A stretch of 64,000 nt of DNA from Malaya genurostris (taxonomy: Eukaryota > Arthropoda > Insecta > Diptera > Culicidae): assembly GCF_030247185.1 (NCBI RefSeq), contig NC_080571.1:39153502-39217501 (forward strand). The letters run 5' to 3'. The stretch's first letter is position 1. Every line of letters begins with the position of its first letter. This document shows, piece by piece, positions 33,246 through 45,605 of this stretch. The position numbers and the translations under genes were made by a program. A model generated the notes under the pieces. That model did not search any database and was not told where the DNA came from. It was given only the letters and a program-made list of their open reading frames with translations.

Positions 33246-35300
33246 GATTTTGCTACGACCACATCTAAAACAAACTAAAAAAAACATCTCCCATACCGTG
33301 CACAGCGTACGTGTACGGCATTTTGTTTAATTGCATTGTCTCTAGGAGGAAGGTTTCCAATACTTCAAGGGTGATTTAAAAGTAGATCGTTTTCATAAAT
33401 TGAGGAAAGTTTGCCAGCTATTACTTCGCAAATTTCCTTTTCGCTTAATCGCTAAACTATCAGTTTCAATTCCATTCTCCTTCAACAGTTGATTGGTTGC
33501 CTGATTCACAGCCGTTAATTCACGTCACGAGCTATTTCTGAGCTGGTGCCTAAACTGTATTTTGTTACAAAGTTTTCCACTTAATTTCGCATATTTCAAT
33601 AGACTCGCTGCTACTTTCCACGACAACACTTTCATTGAAAATAACCCCTGCAGTCGTTGATCATTGTAACTTCACACCGCACTACCGAATCAATGTCGGC
33701 TCTTGCTCGACAAGCATCGGGGGACAAATGTCGTGGGACCGTGAATTTTCCTACACGGAGCCGCCGTATCCTGCTGATGGCATCAATTAAAGCACACCGC
33801 ACCGACTGTGTAATTTATCTTGCTGGGGTTGCACACGCGACTCCTTCGCCGAACCCTGTTCAGATTCCTAGTCCGGTCAGGTCTGCAGTCGGCTCCGCCC
33901 CGTTCGGTGACACTATTAGAAAACCGTGTCGAATGAACCTACCCGACCGAACCGAGCGAAACAGTAGCGTCAAGAAAACAAATTTATTTCTGTATGCAAT
34001 ATTCCCCTGTCCGTGCATTAATTCAATTAATTTCCATTTTTCCTTCTTCCGAGCGAAAGGCACAGAAGCGGAACCTCCACCGGCATCGACAGCGTCTGCG
34101 GATGCTTCACCTTCAGGTGAAAGTTTTGCTCTGCTCTCGTAGCAGCTTGATTCCACCCGGGGACCAACAGGGAACAACGGCCTTCTCAGCAGTATAGCAC
34201 CGACCGGCCGTGGTTGGTCCAGTATCAATTGAAGAGCTATGCTGCGGTCCATTTGCATTTTATGCCTTCATTCCACTGACTGGTGCTGGCGAGTGCTGAG
34301 TTGGGTTGGGAAGAGTTGGTTCATTCTCGATTCGACTCGGCTCCCTTTTTTGTAACCGACCGACGCCTGCAGTGAGTAAACGAGAAAGAACATCCGTCGT
34401 AATGGGGCGCTTCTTTGCAGATGCACACGGGATGTAAAGTGAATACAAAAAATAGAAAAAAGAATCCGACACGTTGAGCTTTAAATGTAAAATATGGCGT
34501 CGGACCGGTGAGATTCGAGAAATTTCGCATTCCCCCGGGTTGGTGTACGGCAAGGACTAAACTCTACACAATGCTATCTCGGCATGTACCACAGAACGGA
34601 ACGGAACGTGCAGGTGGTCCTCGTCCTCGGCCGGAACATTCGTGTATGTACAGATGGATCTGGGGGAAAATGGAATTTTATTAGCATCTCAATCTAGCAG
34701 CTTCTAGCAGTTCGGCCGGAACGGTAACGGGCCCCCGAACTGCATGGGCATCGGCCATCGATGCGTTACAGTTGGATGTCGGATGCCCAGGATGTCCAGG
34801 ATGTTGGTCTCGTGGGAAATTCATTCGAAAAAATAGCACACCCGTCGGCTTGCTCTCTATCGGAAAGCCGCGACAATTGATGCGGAATCGGTCCGGGAGT
34901 GCGATTAAAAGTTTGCAATTTTAATGGATGTTCGATTCATTGGCCAATTGGACCGCGGTGTGCTTGTGTAAACCTCGATGGATTAATGATTCCGACATGG
35001 CACAACTCTTTGTTTCTAGTGTTTTCGAATAGCGAAAAGTTCGGTTTGACAGCATTTATTTCAGGTTAGGATTTTTAGGATTTTGTTCTAAAGTTATTAT
35101 ATGTGAGATGATTTGCTGATCATTTCAGCTATTGCAATCTTATAAGCTAAGAAAATTGCGCGGAACTTGTATCTAACGTTTTTATTATTTTCGGCAATTG
35201 TCCAATTGATACAGTAGAATAAATACCGAATTACTTCATCAATTAAACGGAATTTCTGTCACTTTCTTACGTCAAACTGCAATTTTCTATTTTAATCAAG
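33246..35300. other. GC-richer island, probably single copy
   Basis: No transposon ends or satellites seen. Composition around 33.65-34.9 kb is clearly less AT-rich than the surroundings. Open frames (33657-34142 +, 33860-34258 -, 34260-34553 -) overlap in several phases and have no recognisable domain. Candidate remnant of host intron or intergenic sequence. Confidence 0.4.
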
Positions 35301-35347
35301 ATTTTAACTCAAAATAATAATGATATCAGATTTGATCTGCGTATAAA

Positions 35348-35563
35348 GAATTAGCCGAACTGGTAGACCTACCACACGGTTTGAGAGACTATTTGAATGG
35401 AAGAATATTTGCAATTCCGGAACGTAAAATATGGGGATTAGTTTTAAACGACTCAAGTAAATCACTGATCGACACAAAAGTTCGATTAGATGATTTAGTA
35501 GATACATTCACTAACTGTCCTGGAGACGTGAGAGAAAACTGCTCGAAACAAAATATTACTTGA
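35348..35563 (+). pseudogene. Protein-like fragment of unknown origin at the satellite border
   Basis: The plus strand reads about 70 residues of ordinary-looking protein (KELAELVDLPHGLRDYLNG, then IFAIPERKIWGLVLND, VRLDDLVDTF) before running into the A-rich satellite and stopping. There is no start-like context and a stop lies just upstream. It could be a fragment of a lost exon or an old element; I do not recognise the family. Chance cannot be excluded. Confidence 0.3.
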
Positions 35564-38500
35564 AAAACTATGCGACTTTTTGAAAAAAATGCATGAAAAA
35601 CTTTTCGAAAAAACTGCATACCTAACTGATTTATAGAATTGCTAAAAAAAAACTGCTTCAAGAACTATTCAAAAAGGATGCTCGAAATACTGCTGCAAAA
35701 TACAGCTCGAAAAATAACTACTTAAAAGTTGTGCAAAAAAATTGCTGGAGGAAATTTTGGAAGAGTACTAAAAAAAACGCTGAAAAATAACTTCTCGAAA
35801 ATCTGCGTCAAAAACTGTTCGCGAAAGGTGCCCAAAATAATGTTAGAAAAAACTGCTCGAAAAGAAACTGCTCGTAATACTCCAAAAACTGATCGATACG
35901 GGTGCTCGAAAAAAAAAATTACTGGAAATATTGTGCAAAAAAAAATTTTGAAAAACTGCCTTAAAAACGCTGAAAAACTGCTCAGAAAATTATTGCAAAA
36001 AAAAAACCCTCGATGAACTTTTCGAAAAAACTGCATACGAATGTGATTGATAAAATTACTAATATAAACTATTTCAAGAACTGTTCGAGAAGGGTGCTCG
36101 AGTATGTGTTCGAAAAATACTGCTCGAAAAAAAACTACTTAAAAATTGCGCAAAAAAGATGCTGGATGAAACTTTGGAAGACTGCAAAAAAACCGCTGAA
36201 AAATAACTGCTCGAAAAACTGTTCGAGAAGGATGCTCAAAAGCATGTTAGAAAAAAAACTACTTGAAAACTTGTGCAAAAAATTGCTTGAGGAAACTTTA
36301 GAAGACTGCTCAAAACTTGCTGAAAAAATCGATCAAAAAACTATTGGAAACAAATGCTCGAAGAACTTTTCGAAAAAACTGCATACGAAACTGCTTGATA
36401 GAATAGATTAAAAAACTACTCGTAATACTGCTCTAAAAACAGTTCGAAAAGGATAATAATGCTCAAAATAATGTTCGTAAAAAACTGCTCGAAAACAAAA
36501 CTACTAGATATATTGTGCAAAACAATTACTTGACGAAACTTTGGAAGACTCCCAGAAAACTGCTCAAAAAATTATTTAAAAAAACTGCTCAAAAAATTAT
36601 TTAAAAAACAACTTTTCGAAAAATCAACTTTTTAAAAAAAACTGCATACAAAACTACTTGGAAGAATTGCTAAAGATAACTCGTAATACTGCTCCAAAAA
36701 TTGTTTTCAAGAAACTGCTCGAACTGTTCGAAAAGGGTGCTCAAAATAATGTTCGAAAAAAACTATTTAAAAAATTGTATTAAAAAAATTGCTTGAGAAA
36801 ACTTTAGAAGACTGCTCAAAAAATGCTCGATGAACTTTTCGAAAAAACTGCATACGAAATTGGTTGATAAAATTACTAAAATAAAATTATTTCAAGAACT
36901 GCTCGAGAAGGGTGCTCGAGTTTATGTTCGAAAAATACTGCTCGAAAATAAAAACTACTTAAAAATTGCGCAAAAAAGTTGCTGGAGGAAACTTTGGAAG
37001 ACTGCAAAAAAACGCTGAAAAATAACTGCTCGGAAAACTGTTTCAAAAACTGTTCAAGAAGGATGCTCAAAAGCATGTTAGAAAAAAACTACTTGAAAAC
37101 TTGTGCAAAAAATTGCTTGAGGAAACTTTAGAAAACTGGTCAAAAAAATTTGAAAAAAAACTGCTCTAAAATCTATTGAATACAAAACAGATTGATAGGA
37201 TTGCTAAACAAAAAACTGCTTCTGAAAAGTTCAAGGAACTGCTCGAAACAATGTTCGAAAAACAGCTCGAAAAAAACTACTTAAACAATGGTGCAAAAAA
37301 ATTGCTTGAGGAAACTTAAGAAGACTGCTCAAAACTTGCAGAAAAAAGTGCTCAAAAATCTATGGGAACAAATGCTCGATTAACTTTTCGAAAAACCGCA
37401 TACGAAACTGATTGATAGAATTGCCAAACAAAAGACTGTTCGAAAAACTGCTTTAAACAGTTTAAGAAACTGCTCGAAATAATGTTCGAAAAAACAGCTC
37501 GAAAAAAAACTACTTGAAAAATTGTGCCAAAAAATTGCATGAGAAAACTTTAGAAGACTGCCCAAAAAATGCTGAAAAACTGCTCTAAGAACTATTGGAA
37601 ACAAATGCTCGAAAAACTTTTCGAAAATACTGCATACGAAACTGATTGATAGAAAAGCTAAAAAAAACTGCTCGTTATACTGCTCCACAATCTGTTCGAG
37701 AAGGGTGCTCGAAAAAAAAAAACAACTGTGCAACAAAATTGCTCGAGCAAACTATGGAAGACTACTCAAAAAAAAAACGCTGAAAAACTGCTCAAAAATT
37801 TATTGCCAAAAAACCCTCGATGAACTTTTCGAAAAAACTGCATACGAAACTGATTGATAGAATTGCTTAGCAAAAAATTGCTTCTAAACAGTTCAAAAAA
37901 CGGCTCGAAATAATGTTCGAAAAAACAGCTCGAAAAAAACTACTTGAAAATTGTGCAAAAAAATTGCTTGAGGAAACTTTAGAAGACTTCTTAAAAAGTG
38001 GTGAAAAAAACTGCTCAAAAAATTATTGGCAACAAATGCTCAACGAACTTTTCTAAAAAACTGCACACGAAACTGATTGATAGCATTACTAAACAAAAAA
38101 CTGCTCACAAAACTGCTTCTGAACAGTTCAAGAAACTGCTCGAAAAAAACTACTCAAAAAATTGTGCAAAAAAAATTGCTTGAGGAAATTTTAGAAGACT
38201 GCTCAAAACTTGCTGAAAAAATCGATCAAAAAACTATTGGAAATAAATGCTCGAAGAACTTTTCGAAAAAACTGCATACGAAACTGCTTGATAGAATAGA
38301 TTAAAAAACTACTCGTAATACTGCTCTAAAAACAGCTCAAAAAGGATAATAATGCTCAAAATAATGTTCGTAAAAAACTGCTCGAAAACAAAACTACTAG
38401 ATATATTGTGCAAAACAATTACTTGACGAAACTTTGGAAGACTCCCAGAAAACTGCTCAAAAAATTATTAAAAAAACTGCTCAAAAAATTATTTAAAAAA

Positions 38501-40905
38501 CAACTTTTCGAAAAATCAACTTTTTAAAAAAACTGCATACAAAACTAATTGAAAGAATTGCTAAAGATAACTCGTAATACTGCTCCAAAAATTGTTTTCA
38601 AGAAACTGCTCGAACTGTTCGAGAAGGGTGCTCAAAATAATGTTCGAAAAAAACTATTTAAAAAATTGTATAAAAAAAATTGCTTGAGAAAACTTTAGAA
38701 GACTGCTCAAAAAATGCTGAAAAAGACTGCTCAAAAAACTATTGGAAACAAATGCTCGAAGAACTTTTCGAAAAAACTGCATACGAAACTGATTGATAGA
38801 ATTGCTAAAAAAAACTGCTTCTGAACAGTTCAAGAAACTGCTCGAAAAAAAACTACTTTAAAAATTGTGCAAAAAAATTGCTTGAGGAAACTTAAGAAGA
38901 CTGCTAAAAACTTGCTGAAAAAACTGCTTAAAAAATACTCGAATAACTTTTCGAAAAAAAAACTGCATCGAAACTGTTTGATAGAATTGCTAATCAAAAA
39001 ACTTCAGAAGACTACCCAAAAAACGCTGAAAAACTGCTCAAAAAATTATTGCAAAAAAACCCTCGATGAACTTTTTGAAAAAAACTGCATACAAAACTGA
39101 TTGATAGAATGGTTTAACAAAAAACTGCTCTAAACAGTTCAAGAAACTGCTCGAAACAATGTTCGAAAAAACAGCTCGAAAAAAAACTACTTGAAAAATT
39201 GTGCACAAAAAATGCTTTAAGAAACTTTAGAAGACTGCTTAAAAAATGCTGAGAAAACTGATCAAAAAACTATTGGAAACAAATGCTCGAAGAACTTTTC
39301 GAAAAAAACTGCATACAAAACTGATTGATAGAATTGCTAAAAATAAGACTGCTCGTAATACTGCTCCAAAAACTGTTCAAGAAACTTCTCTAAATAATTT
39401 TAGAGAAAAAACTGCTCGGAAAAACTACTTAAAATTGTACGAGAAAAATGATTAAAAAACGCTGAAAAAACTGCTCAAACAACTATTCGAAAAAAACACT
39501 CGAAGAACTTTTCTGCATACTGCATACGAAACTTCTTGACAGAATTGATAAGAAAAAGCTGTTCGAAAAACTACTCCAAAAACAGTTGGAGAAGGGTAAT
39601 ATTGCTCGAAATAATGTTCGAAAAAACTGCTCGAAAAAAACTGCTCGTTATACTGCTCCATTACTTGTTCAAGAAACTGCTCGAAATAAGTTTAGATAAA
39701 AAACTACTTAAAAAATTTTGCAAGAAGGTTGCTTGAAGAAACTTTGAAAAACTGCTTAAAAAACGCTGAAAAACTGCTCAAAAAACTATTCAAAAATAAT
39801 ACTGGAAGAACTTTTCGAAAAACTATAATTGCTTCACAAACTGTTAGAGTAGGGTGCTCAGAAAAAAACTGTTGTGCAACAAAATTGCTCGAGGAAACTA
39901 TGGAGGACTACTAAAAAACACTGAAAAAGAATTGCTAAACAAAAAACTGCTTCTGAACAGTTCAACAAAACACTGCTCGAAAAACTGCTTCTAAATAGTT
40001 CAAGAAACTGCTCGAAATAATGTTCGAAAAAACAGCTCGAAAAAAACTAGTTGAAAAATTATGCAAAAAAATTGCTCGAGGAAACTTTAGAAGACTGCTT
40101 AAAAAACGCTGAAAAACTGCTCAAACAACTATTCGAAAAAATACTCGAAGCACTTTTCTGCATACTGCATATGAAACTGCTTGATAGAATTACTAAGAAA
40201 AACTTTCGAAAACTGCGAACAGATTTTTGGATTTATTTAAGTAGTTTTCCAAATTCTCGAATGAAACTGTTCGAAAAAGAAAAGAAATTTGCTCAAAAAA
40301 CTGAGCAGGAAACTGCTCAAATTCCTCAAAAAACTGCTTGAAGAACAGTTCGAAGAAAACTGCAAAAAAAAATTACTTGATAGATTGTGTAAAGAAGCTG
40401 CTTGCTTGCTCGAAATTTTCGGAAAACTGTTCGAAGAAATACTATAAATAATTTCTAATTGAAAAACCACTCGAAACACTAAAAAACTGCTCCTGAAATT
40501 TCTTGAAACAAAACTGCACAGAAAACTACTCCAAAGATTGCTTATTGAAAAACTACTCAAAATACTGCTCCAAAAACTAAAAAAGCTGCTTGAGATAATG
40601 TTAGAAAAAAAACACTTAAAAAGTTGTGCCAAGAAGTTGCTTGAGGAAACTGCTCAAAAAACGTTAAAAAAAAAACGAAACAGCTTGAAAAACTGCTCGT
40701 CTCAGCTGCTCGATATATTTCTCGAAAAACTGGATTGGAAACTGCTTGGAAAAAAACTTCTGGAAGAAAACTAAAAAAAAATTACTCGAAAAGTTATGCG
40801 AAAAAGTTGCTTGAAGAAACTTACGAAAGTTGCTCGTAAAACCGCTTGAAATAAAAATCCTAAAAACTGCTCGAAAACTGCTAGAAAAAACTGCCACAAA
40901 AACGG
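35540..40905. repeat. A-rich higher-order satellite, about 5.4 kb
   Basis: The whole stretch consists of diverged short units around AACTGCTCGAAAAA (roughly 13-15 bp). These are grouped into larger monomers of mostly about 200-260 bp, each marked by GAACTTTTCGAAAAAACTGC followed by ATACGAAACTGATTGATAG. That landmark (GCATAC or close variants) appears near 35617, 36033, 36381, 36643, 36850, 37398, 37632, 37840, 38063, 38274, 38535, 38779, 38964, 39087, 39311, 39522 and 40160. Lysine/asparagine-rich open frames in it are by-products. Larger segmental duplications inside it are listed under findings. Confidence 0.9.
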
Positions 40906-41255
40906 AACTCACTAGTGTCATCGGTTACGCTGGTAGATTTCAAGGCCTATATTCCAAGAAGATTTTGAATGGACAATAACTTCAACAGAAATTACCACAG
41001 TATGTTAATTTGTTGCATATAGTACTACGAGAAAATACCGCACTCAAAAGTTATGCAAAAGTCACCAGTCACGCTTTCATATTCTGATTTCCTTTTTCCA
41101 GAGAATTCTTGGATGCCTTATGGATGATCTTAACTAGATTCTATGAAACCAAACAATTCCTTAATGTGCATACCCTTCATAAAATTCAGTTCACTAAAGC
41201 ATACTGGATTGTTTTGTATACGTATAAATAAAAACTTCTTTCATCATCACTGTTC
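40906..41255. other. AT-rich spacer
   Basis: Ordinary AT-rich sequence after the satellite; no gene seen. Confidence 0.5.
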
Positions 41256-41470
41256 TTTACGTTTCGTCTTAGACTCGTCAGTGCAGAGCAGTTCAAATTG
41301 AACTGCTTATTGCAAACTTAAGCAGTTCAACTTGAACCGCTAAGCAGACGTAAAGTTAATGCTATTTGCAAAACATATATTTGGTACCGAAGTTTCCTGA
41401 CGTGCCGAACGAAAACGTTGTTTTCGGTTTATTCTGGCCGATGCAGGTATGGTCATTTAGGAGTACACGG
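41256..41470. repeat. Copy of the palindrome-rich dispersed repeat
   Basis: TTTACGTTTCGTC..., CAGTTCAAATTGAACTGCTT, then CCGCTAAGCAGACGTAAAGT and a 'ctgacgtgccgaacgaaaacg' -like extension, matching 32878-33110 in the same orientation. Confidence 0.72.
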
Positions 41471-42300
41471 TCATGCCAATACGAACAAAACACGTAAAAA
41501 CAGTCGCGTAAATTGAATTCGCATAGCTTGAATATCATACGAAGAAGCAATAGGAGCGTAAGTTATCGCTACGCCAACTCAAACGAGCCGGCTGTGTGCT
41601 TGAGACATGCAAAATGCTGCGCTCCTGTTATTGCTATAATCAGAATTCATGCTCAGTAGCGTTTTATTGGGTTTAATCTAAATAGAGCAGTGTTATCAAC
41701 CTACTGAAATTGAAACAGCTCTCGTTTCGACGCTATAAGTTGGAATGTGGATAAAAATATTTTTGACCACCGTACATGCATCGAAAATATCACAGTCATT
41801 ATTTCTCAGTTGCGATTCACTTAAATTAAATTTTGCATGAATCACTTCAGTGTCGAATTGAAGCTTAATGGAAATATAACCTCGAAATATTATTGGAGAC
41901 TTCTTCTCCCTTTTGATTATCTCTTTAGCGATATTTCTGTTAGTGCAAATTCGTCATCAAGTTTCGCTGACACTAAAAATCACCTGTGAACTTCGAAGTT
42001 CAGAGTTTTGTGGATGGTTGTTTCTTGCATGAAAATCTCGGAAATAAGTTTTTCAGTTAAGTCAAGTGATTCTGAAATGAACTTTTTCTGATCATGATTT
42101 TACCGATACTGGCGTAACATATAAACACTTAATAATACCATACGTACGAGTAAAGAGAAATGAAGAATTAAAAAAAAATAGTTCATTCGTTAGCTACTAC
42201 AACTAATTTCTACAAAAAAAATCCGTTATGAAAATAATAAAAATGAAGCTTCTCATTTCTTGATGATTCCTCCTAATGAATTGAACATCTTCATCATCAC
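41471..42300. other. Unassigned AT-rich sequence
   Basis: No gene, RNA or repeat boundary that I can support. Confidence 0.45.
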
Positions 42301-43075
42301 TTCAGCTCGGTACGTACAGCAGCCAAACACTGGAAATGCTTTTCCCCCGTAATCCTCATCGGTATTTTTTTTTTCATCCTACCGAGCTGCGTTACGAAAC
42401 AGGAGGCAATACGGGGCCGTCGAATTGTCAAACCTGCAATCAATGAGAATGAGCTCTTACTTCATTTTGCACAACCATCGTTCGATGATGAATAATAAAT
42501 CCTTGCTGCACGATGGCACAGACAAAGGCAGTCTACATCGCGCGTACCTTTCCCGTTCAGCTTTGTTCGGAAAATGGTGTTTGCTGTTGTTGTTGTTGCC
42601 GGATTCTGTACGGTACTGGAAACTAGCAGAAGCAGCACTCAATCGATGTTATCCTTTTCATTTGTACGAAATGTGGGAACATTTCGGATTGCCAACTGCC
42701 GGGGAAAAAAGTGAGCTGTGAAAGATAATTTAAAGAATGTAAACAAGCAGGAATCTTTCCACGCCACTGGATCAGAAATTGGCATTCATTCGCATCAGTC
42801 AGTCGAGCGCCCCTTCCTCTCCCGAGTAAACACCTAATTAAGTCGAAACAACCCTTTTCAAATTTGATCAGTCAATCAGATCAGCTCGTCGTTCCCAAAC
42901 GAAGAAACGGAACACAACCGGGTGATGACTCATGCTGTTTAAGGGTAGTGTCAGAACCCTACCATAGAAGGTGGTAATTGGGGATGAATAAAAATGGAAT
43001 TTTCAGACGTTCAATGCTTTTTCGTTAATGGATCCAATTACCAAGGTATTAACCACCTAATTTGTTTGTTTGTGA
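42301..43075. other. GC-richer island, possible host-derived sequence
   Basis: Balanced composition without recognisable repeats. The longest frame (42425-42721 +, 98 codons) has no known motif and lacks a convincing start. A TGTTGTTGTTGTTGCC run lies near 42585. Treated as non-coding for lack of evidence. Confidence 0.35.
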
Positions 43076-43079
43076 TTTC

Positions 43080-43460
43080 GATATTTCGATTTTCCGATTA
43101 ATGTTAGCGATTAAAACTGCTGCTCTCAGCTGGCATCTTTACAAATTTTCACAAATCTTTAAATTTAAATTGAAGCTCATATTGTTCCAAAAACTACTGT
43201 TAACATTTCATCCGAATCTGAATCTGAGGTTCCGTAATTACAGGGCGATGAGTGTCAAAGCTTTTACGATCGCCATATAAAATGACGAAACAAAACCAGT
43301 ACGCACAGGCACGAGCAGACACGGAAGCAAAAAAAACACAACACGCCTTTAGAAACGATGCACACAGCGTACTTTGTTCAATTTCGTACACGGCACGTGA
43401 TTACTTACTCATTTTCCTCAGTTCTAGTTTTAGATCAGATCTCAGAAAAATCTTGAACTA
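43080..43460. repeat. Dispersed repeat block
   Basis: A 'cttcacaaatttaaatt...ccgaatctgaatctgaggttccgtaattacagggcgatg' -type unit leads into the module shared with 15697-15850 (GCCATATAAAATGACGA, ACCAGTACGCAC). No gene. Confidence 0.6.
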
Positions 43461-43494
43461 TGCTCGAGACCATTCCAACCGTTAGTTATTCATT

Positions 43495-43595
43495 CAGGGG
43501 TTAGCCAAATTTTGTGCTAGGGCACATAACTGATTTTGATATGTTTACGTTTCGTCTTTTACTCATCAGTGCATAGCAGTTCAAATCGATATAAA
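43495..43595. repeat. Partial copy of the palindrome-rich dispersed repeat
   Basis: TTAGCCAAATTTTGTGCTAG followed by TTTACGTTTCGTCTTTTACT and AGCAGTTCAAAT, matching the junction between the two copies at 33.1 kb. Truncated soon after. Confidence 0.7.
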
Positions 43596-43741
43596 TGTTA
43601 TTTTGCGCCACATATTTAAAATTATGTTTTAAGACATATATTTGAACTTTATTTGCATAAAAACGCCGCAGTTACGTGGCATCATAGTTGGCTCGATGTG
43701 ATTATAAAGCCAAATAAATGGAAGTTTTGAAATCTTATTTT

Positions 43742-45605
43742 CTGAACTGAAACTGAACTGAAACTGAACTGAAACTGAACTGAAACTGAACTGAAACTGA
43801 ACTGAAACTGAACTGAAACTGAACTGAAACTGAACTGAAACTGAACTGAAACTGAACTGAAACTGAACTGAAACTGAACTGAAACTGAACTGAAACTGAA
43901 CTGAAACTGAACTGAAACTGAACTGAAACTGAACTGAAACTGAACTGAAACTGAACTGAAACTGAACTGAAACTGAACTGAAACTGAACTGAAACTGAAC
44001 TGAAACTGAACTGAAACTGAACTGAAACTGAACTGAAACTGAACTGAAACTGAACTGAAACTGAACTGAAACTGAACTGAAACTGAACTGAAACTGAACT
44101 GAAACTGAACTGAAACTGAACTGAAACTGAACTGAAACTGAACTGAAACTGAACTGAAACTGAACTGAAACTGAACTGAAACTGAACTGAAACTGAACTG
44201 AAACTGAAACTGAACTAAAACTGAACTGAAACTGAACTGAAACTGAACTGAAACTAAACTGAAACTGAACTGAAACTGAACTGAAACTGAACTGAAACTG
44301 AACTGAAACTGAACTGAAACTGAACTGAAACTGAACTGAAACTGAACTGAAACTGAACTGAAACTGAACTGAAACTGAACTGAAACTGAACTGAAACTGA
44401 ACTGAAACTGAACTGAAACTGAACTGAAACTGAACTGAAACTGAACTGAAACTGAACTGAAACTGAACTGAAACTGAACTGAAACTGAACTGAAACTGAA
44501 CTGAAACTGAACTGAAACTGAACTGAAACTGAACTGAAACTGAACTGAAACTGAACTGAAACTGAACTGAAACTGAACTGAAACTGAACTGAAACTGAAC
44601 TGAAACTGAACTGAAACTGAACTGAAACTGAACTGAAACTGAACTGAAACTGAACTGAAACTGAACTGAAACTGAACTGAAACTGAACTGAAACTGAACT
44701 GAAACTGAACTGAAACTGAACTGAAACTGAACTGAAACTGAACTGAAACTGAACTGAAACTGAACTGAAACTGAACTGAAACTGAACTGAAACTGAACTG
44801 AAACTGAACTGAAACTGAACTGAAACTGAACTGAAACTGAACTGAAACTGAAACTGAACTAAAACTGAACTGAAACTGAACTGAAACTGAACTGAAACTA
44901 AACTGAAACTGAACTGAAACTGAACTGAAACTGAACTGAAACTGAACTGAAACTGAACTGAAACTGAACTGAAACTGAACTGAAACTGAACTGAAACTGA
45001 ACTGAAACTGAACTGAAACTGAACTGAAACTGAACTGAAACTGAACTGAAACTGAACTGAAACTGAACTGAAACTGAACTGAAACTGAACTGAAACTGAA
45101 CTGAAACTGAACTGAAACTGAACTGAAACTGAACTGAAACTGAACTGAAACTGAACTGAAACTGAACTGAAACTGAACTGAAACTGAACTGAAACTGAAC
45201 TGAAACTGAACTGAAACTGAACTGAAACTGAACTGAAACTGAACTGAAACTGAACTGAAACTGAACTGAAACTGAACTGAAACTGAACTGAAACTGAACT
45301 GAAACTGAACTGAAACTGAACTGAAACTGAACTGAAACTGAACTGAAACTGAACTGAAACTGAACTGAAACTGAACTGAAACTGAACTGAAACTGAACTG
45401 AAACTGAACTGAAACTGAACTGAAACTGAACTGAAACTGAACTGAAACTGAACTGAAACTGAAACTGAAACTGAACTGAAACTGAACTGAAACTGAACTG
45501 AAACTGAACTGAAACTGAACTGAAACTGAACTGAAACTGAACTGAAACTGAACTGAAACTGAACTGAAACTGAACTGAAACTGAACTGAAACTGAAACTG
45601 AACTG
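43742..45605. repeat. 11-bp tandem array (CTGAACTGAAA)n, about 169 copies
   Basis: A near-perfect 1.86-kb array whose unit is itself 5+6 bases (CTGAA/CTGAAA). On the minus strand all frames are open as QFQFSFSSVSV repeats, giving a spurious 678-codon frame. Rare variants (an extra CTGAAA, ACTAAAAC, AACTAAAC) mark a 644-bp internal duplication. The array ends abruptly against GGTTGGGTGGGTAATGTCG. Confidence 0.95.

Noticed and set aside
33657..34553. Overlapping frames on both strands in the GC-richer island
   Set aside because: Higher GC lengthens chance frames; no domain, and several phases are open together.
35540..40905. Lysine- and asparagine-rich open frames within the A-rich satellite
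   Set aside because: Short, on many phases, and explained by the AACTGCTCGAAAA subunit; no conserved frame between monomers.
42425..42721. 98-codon plus-strand frame
   Set aside because: No known motif, no ATG at the beginning of the frame, and a partly open complement.
24193..45605. Possible CRISPR-like arrays
   Set aside because: Units are contiguous with no unique spacers, and the window is eukaryotic.
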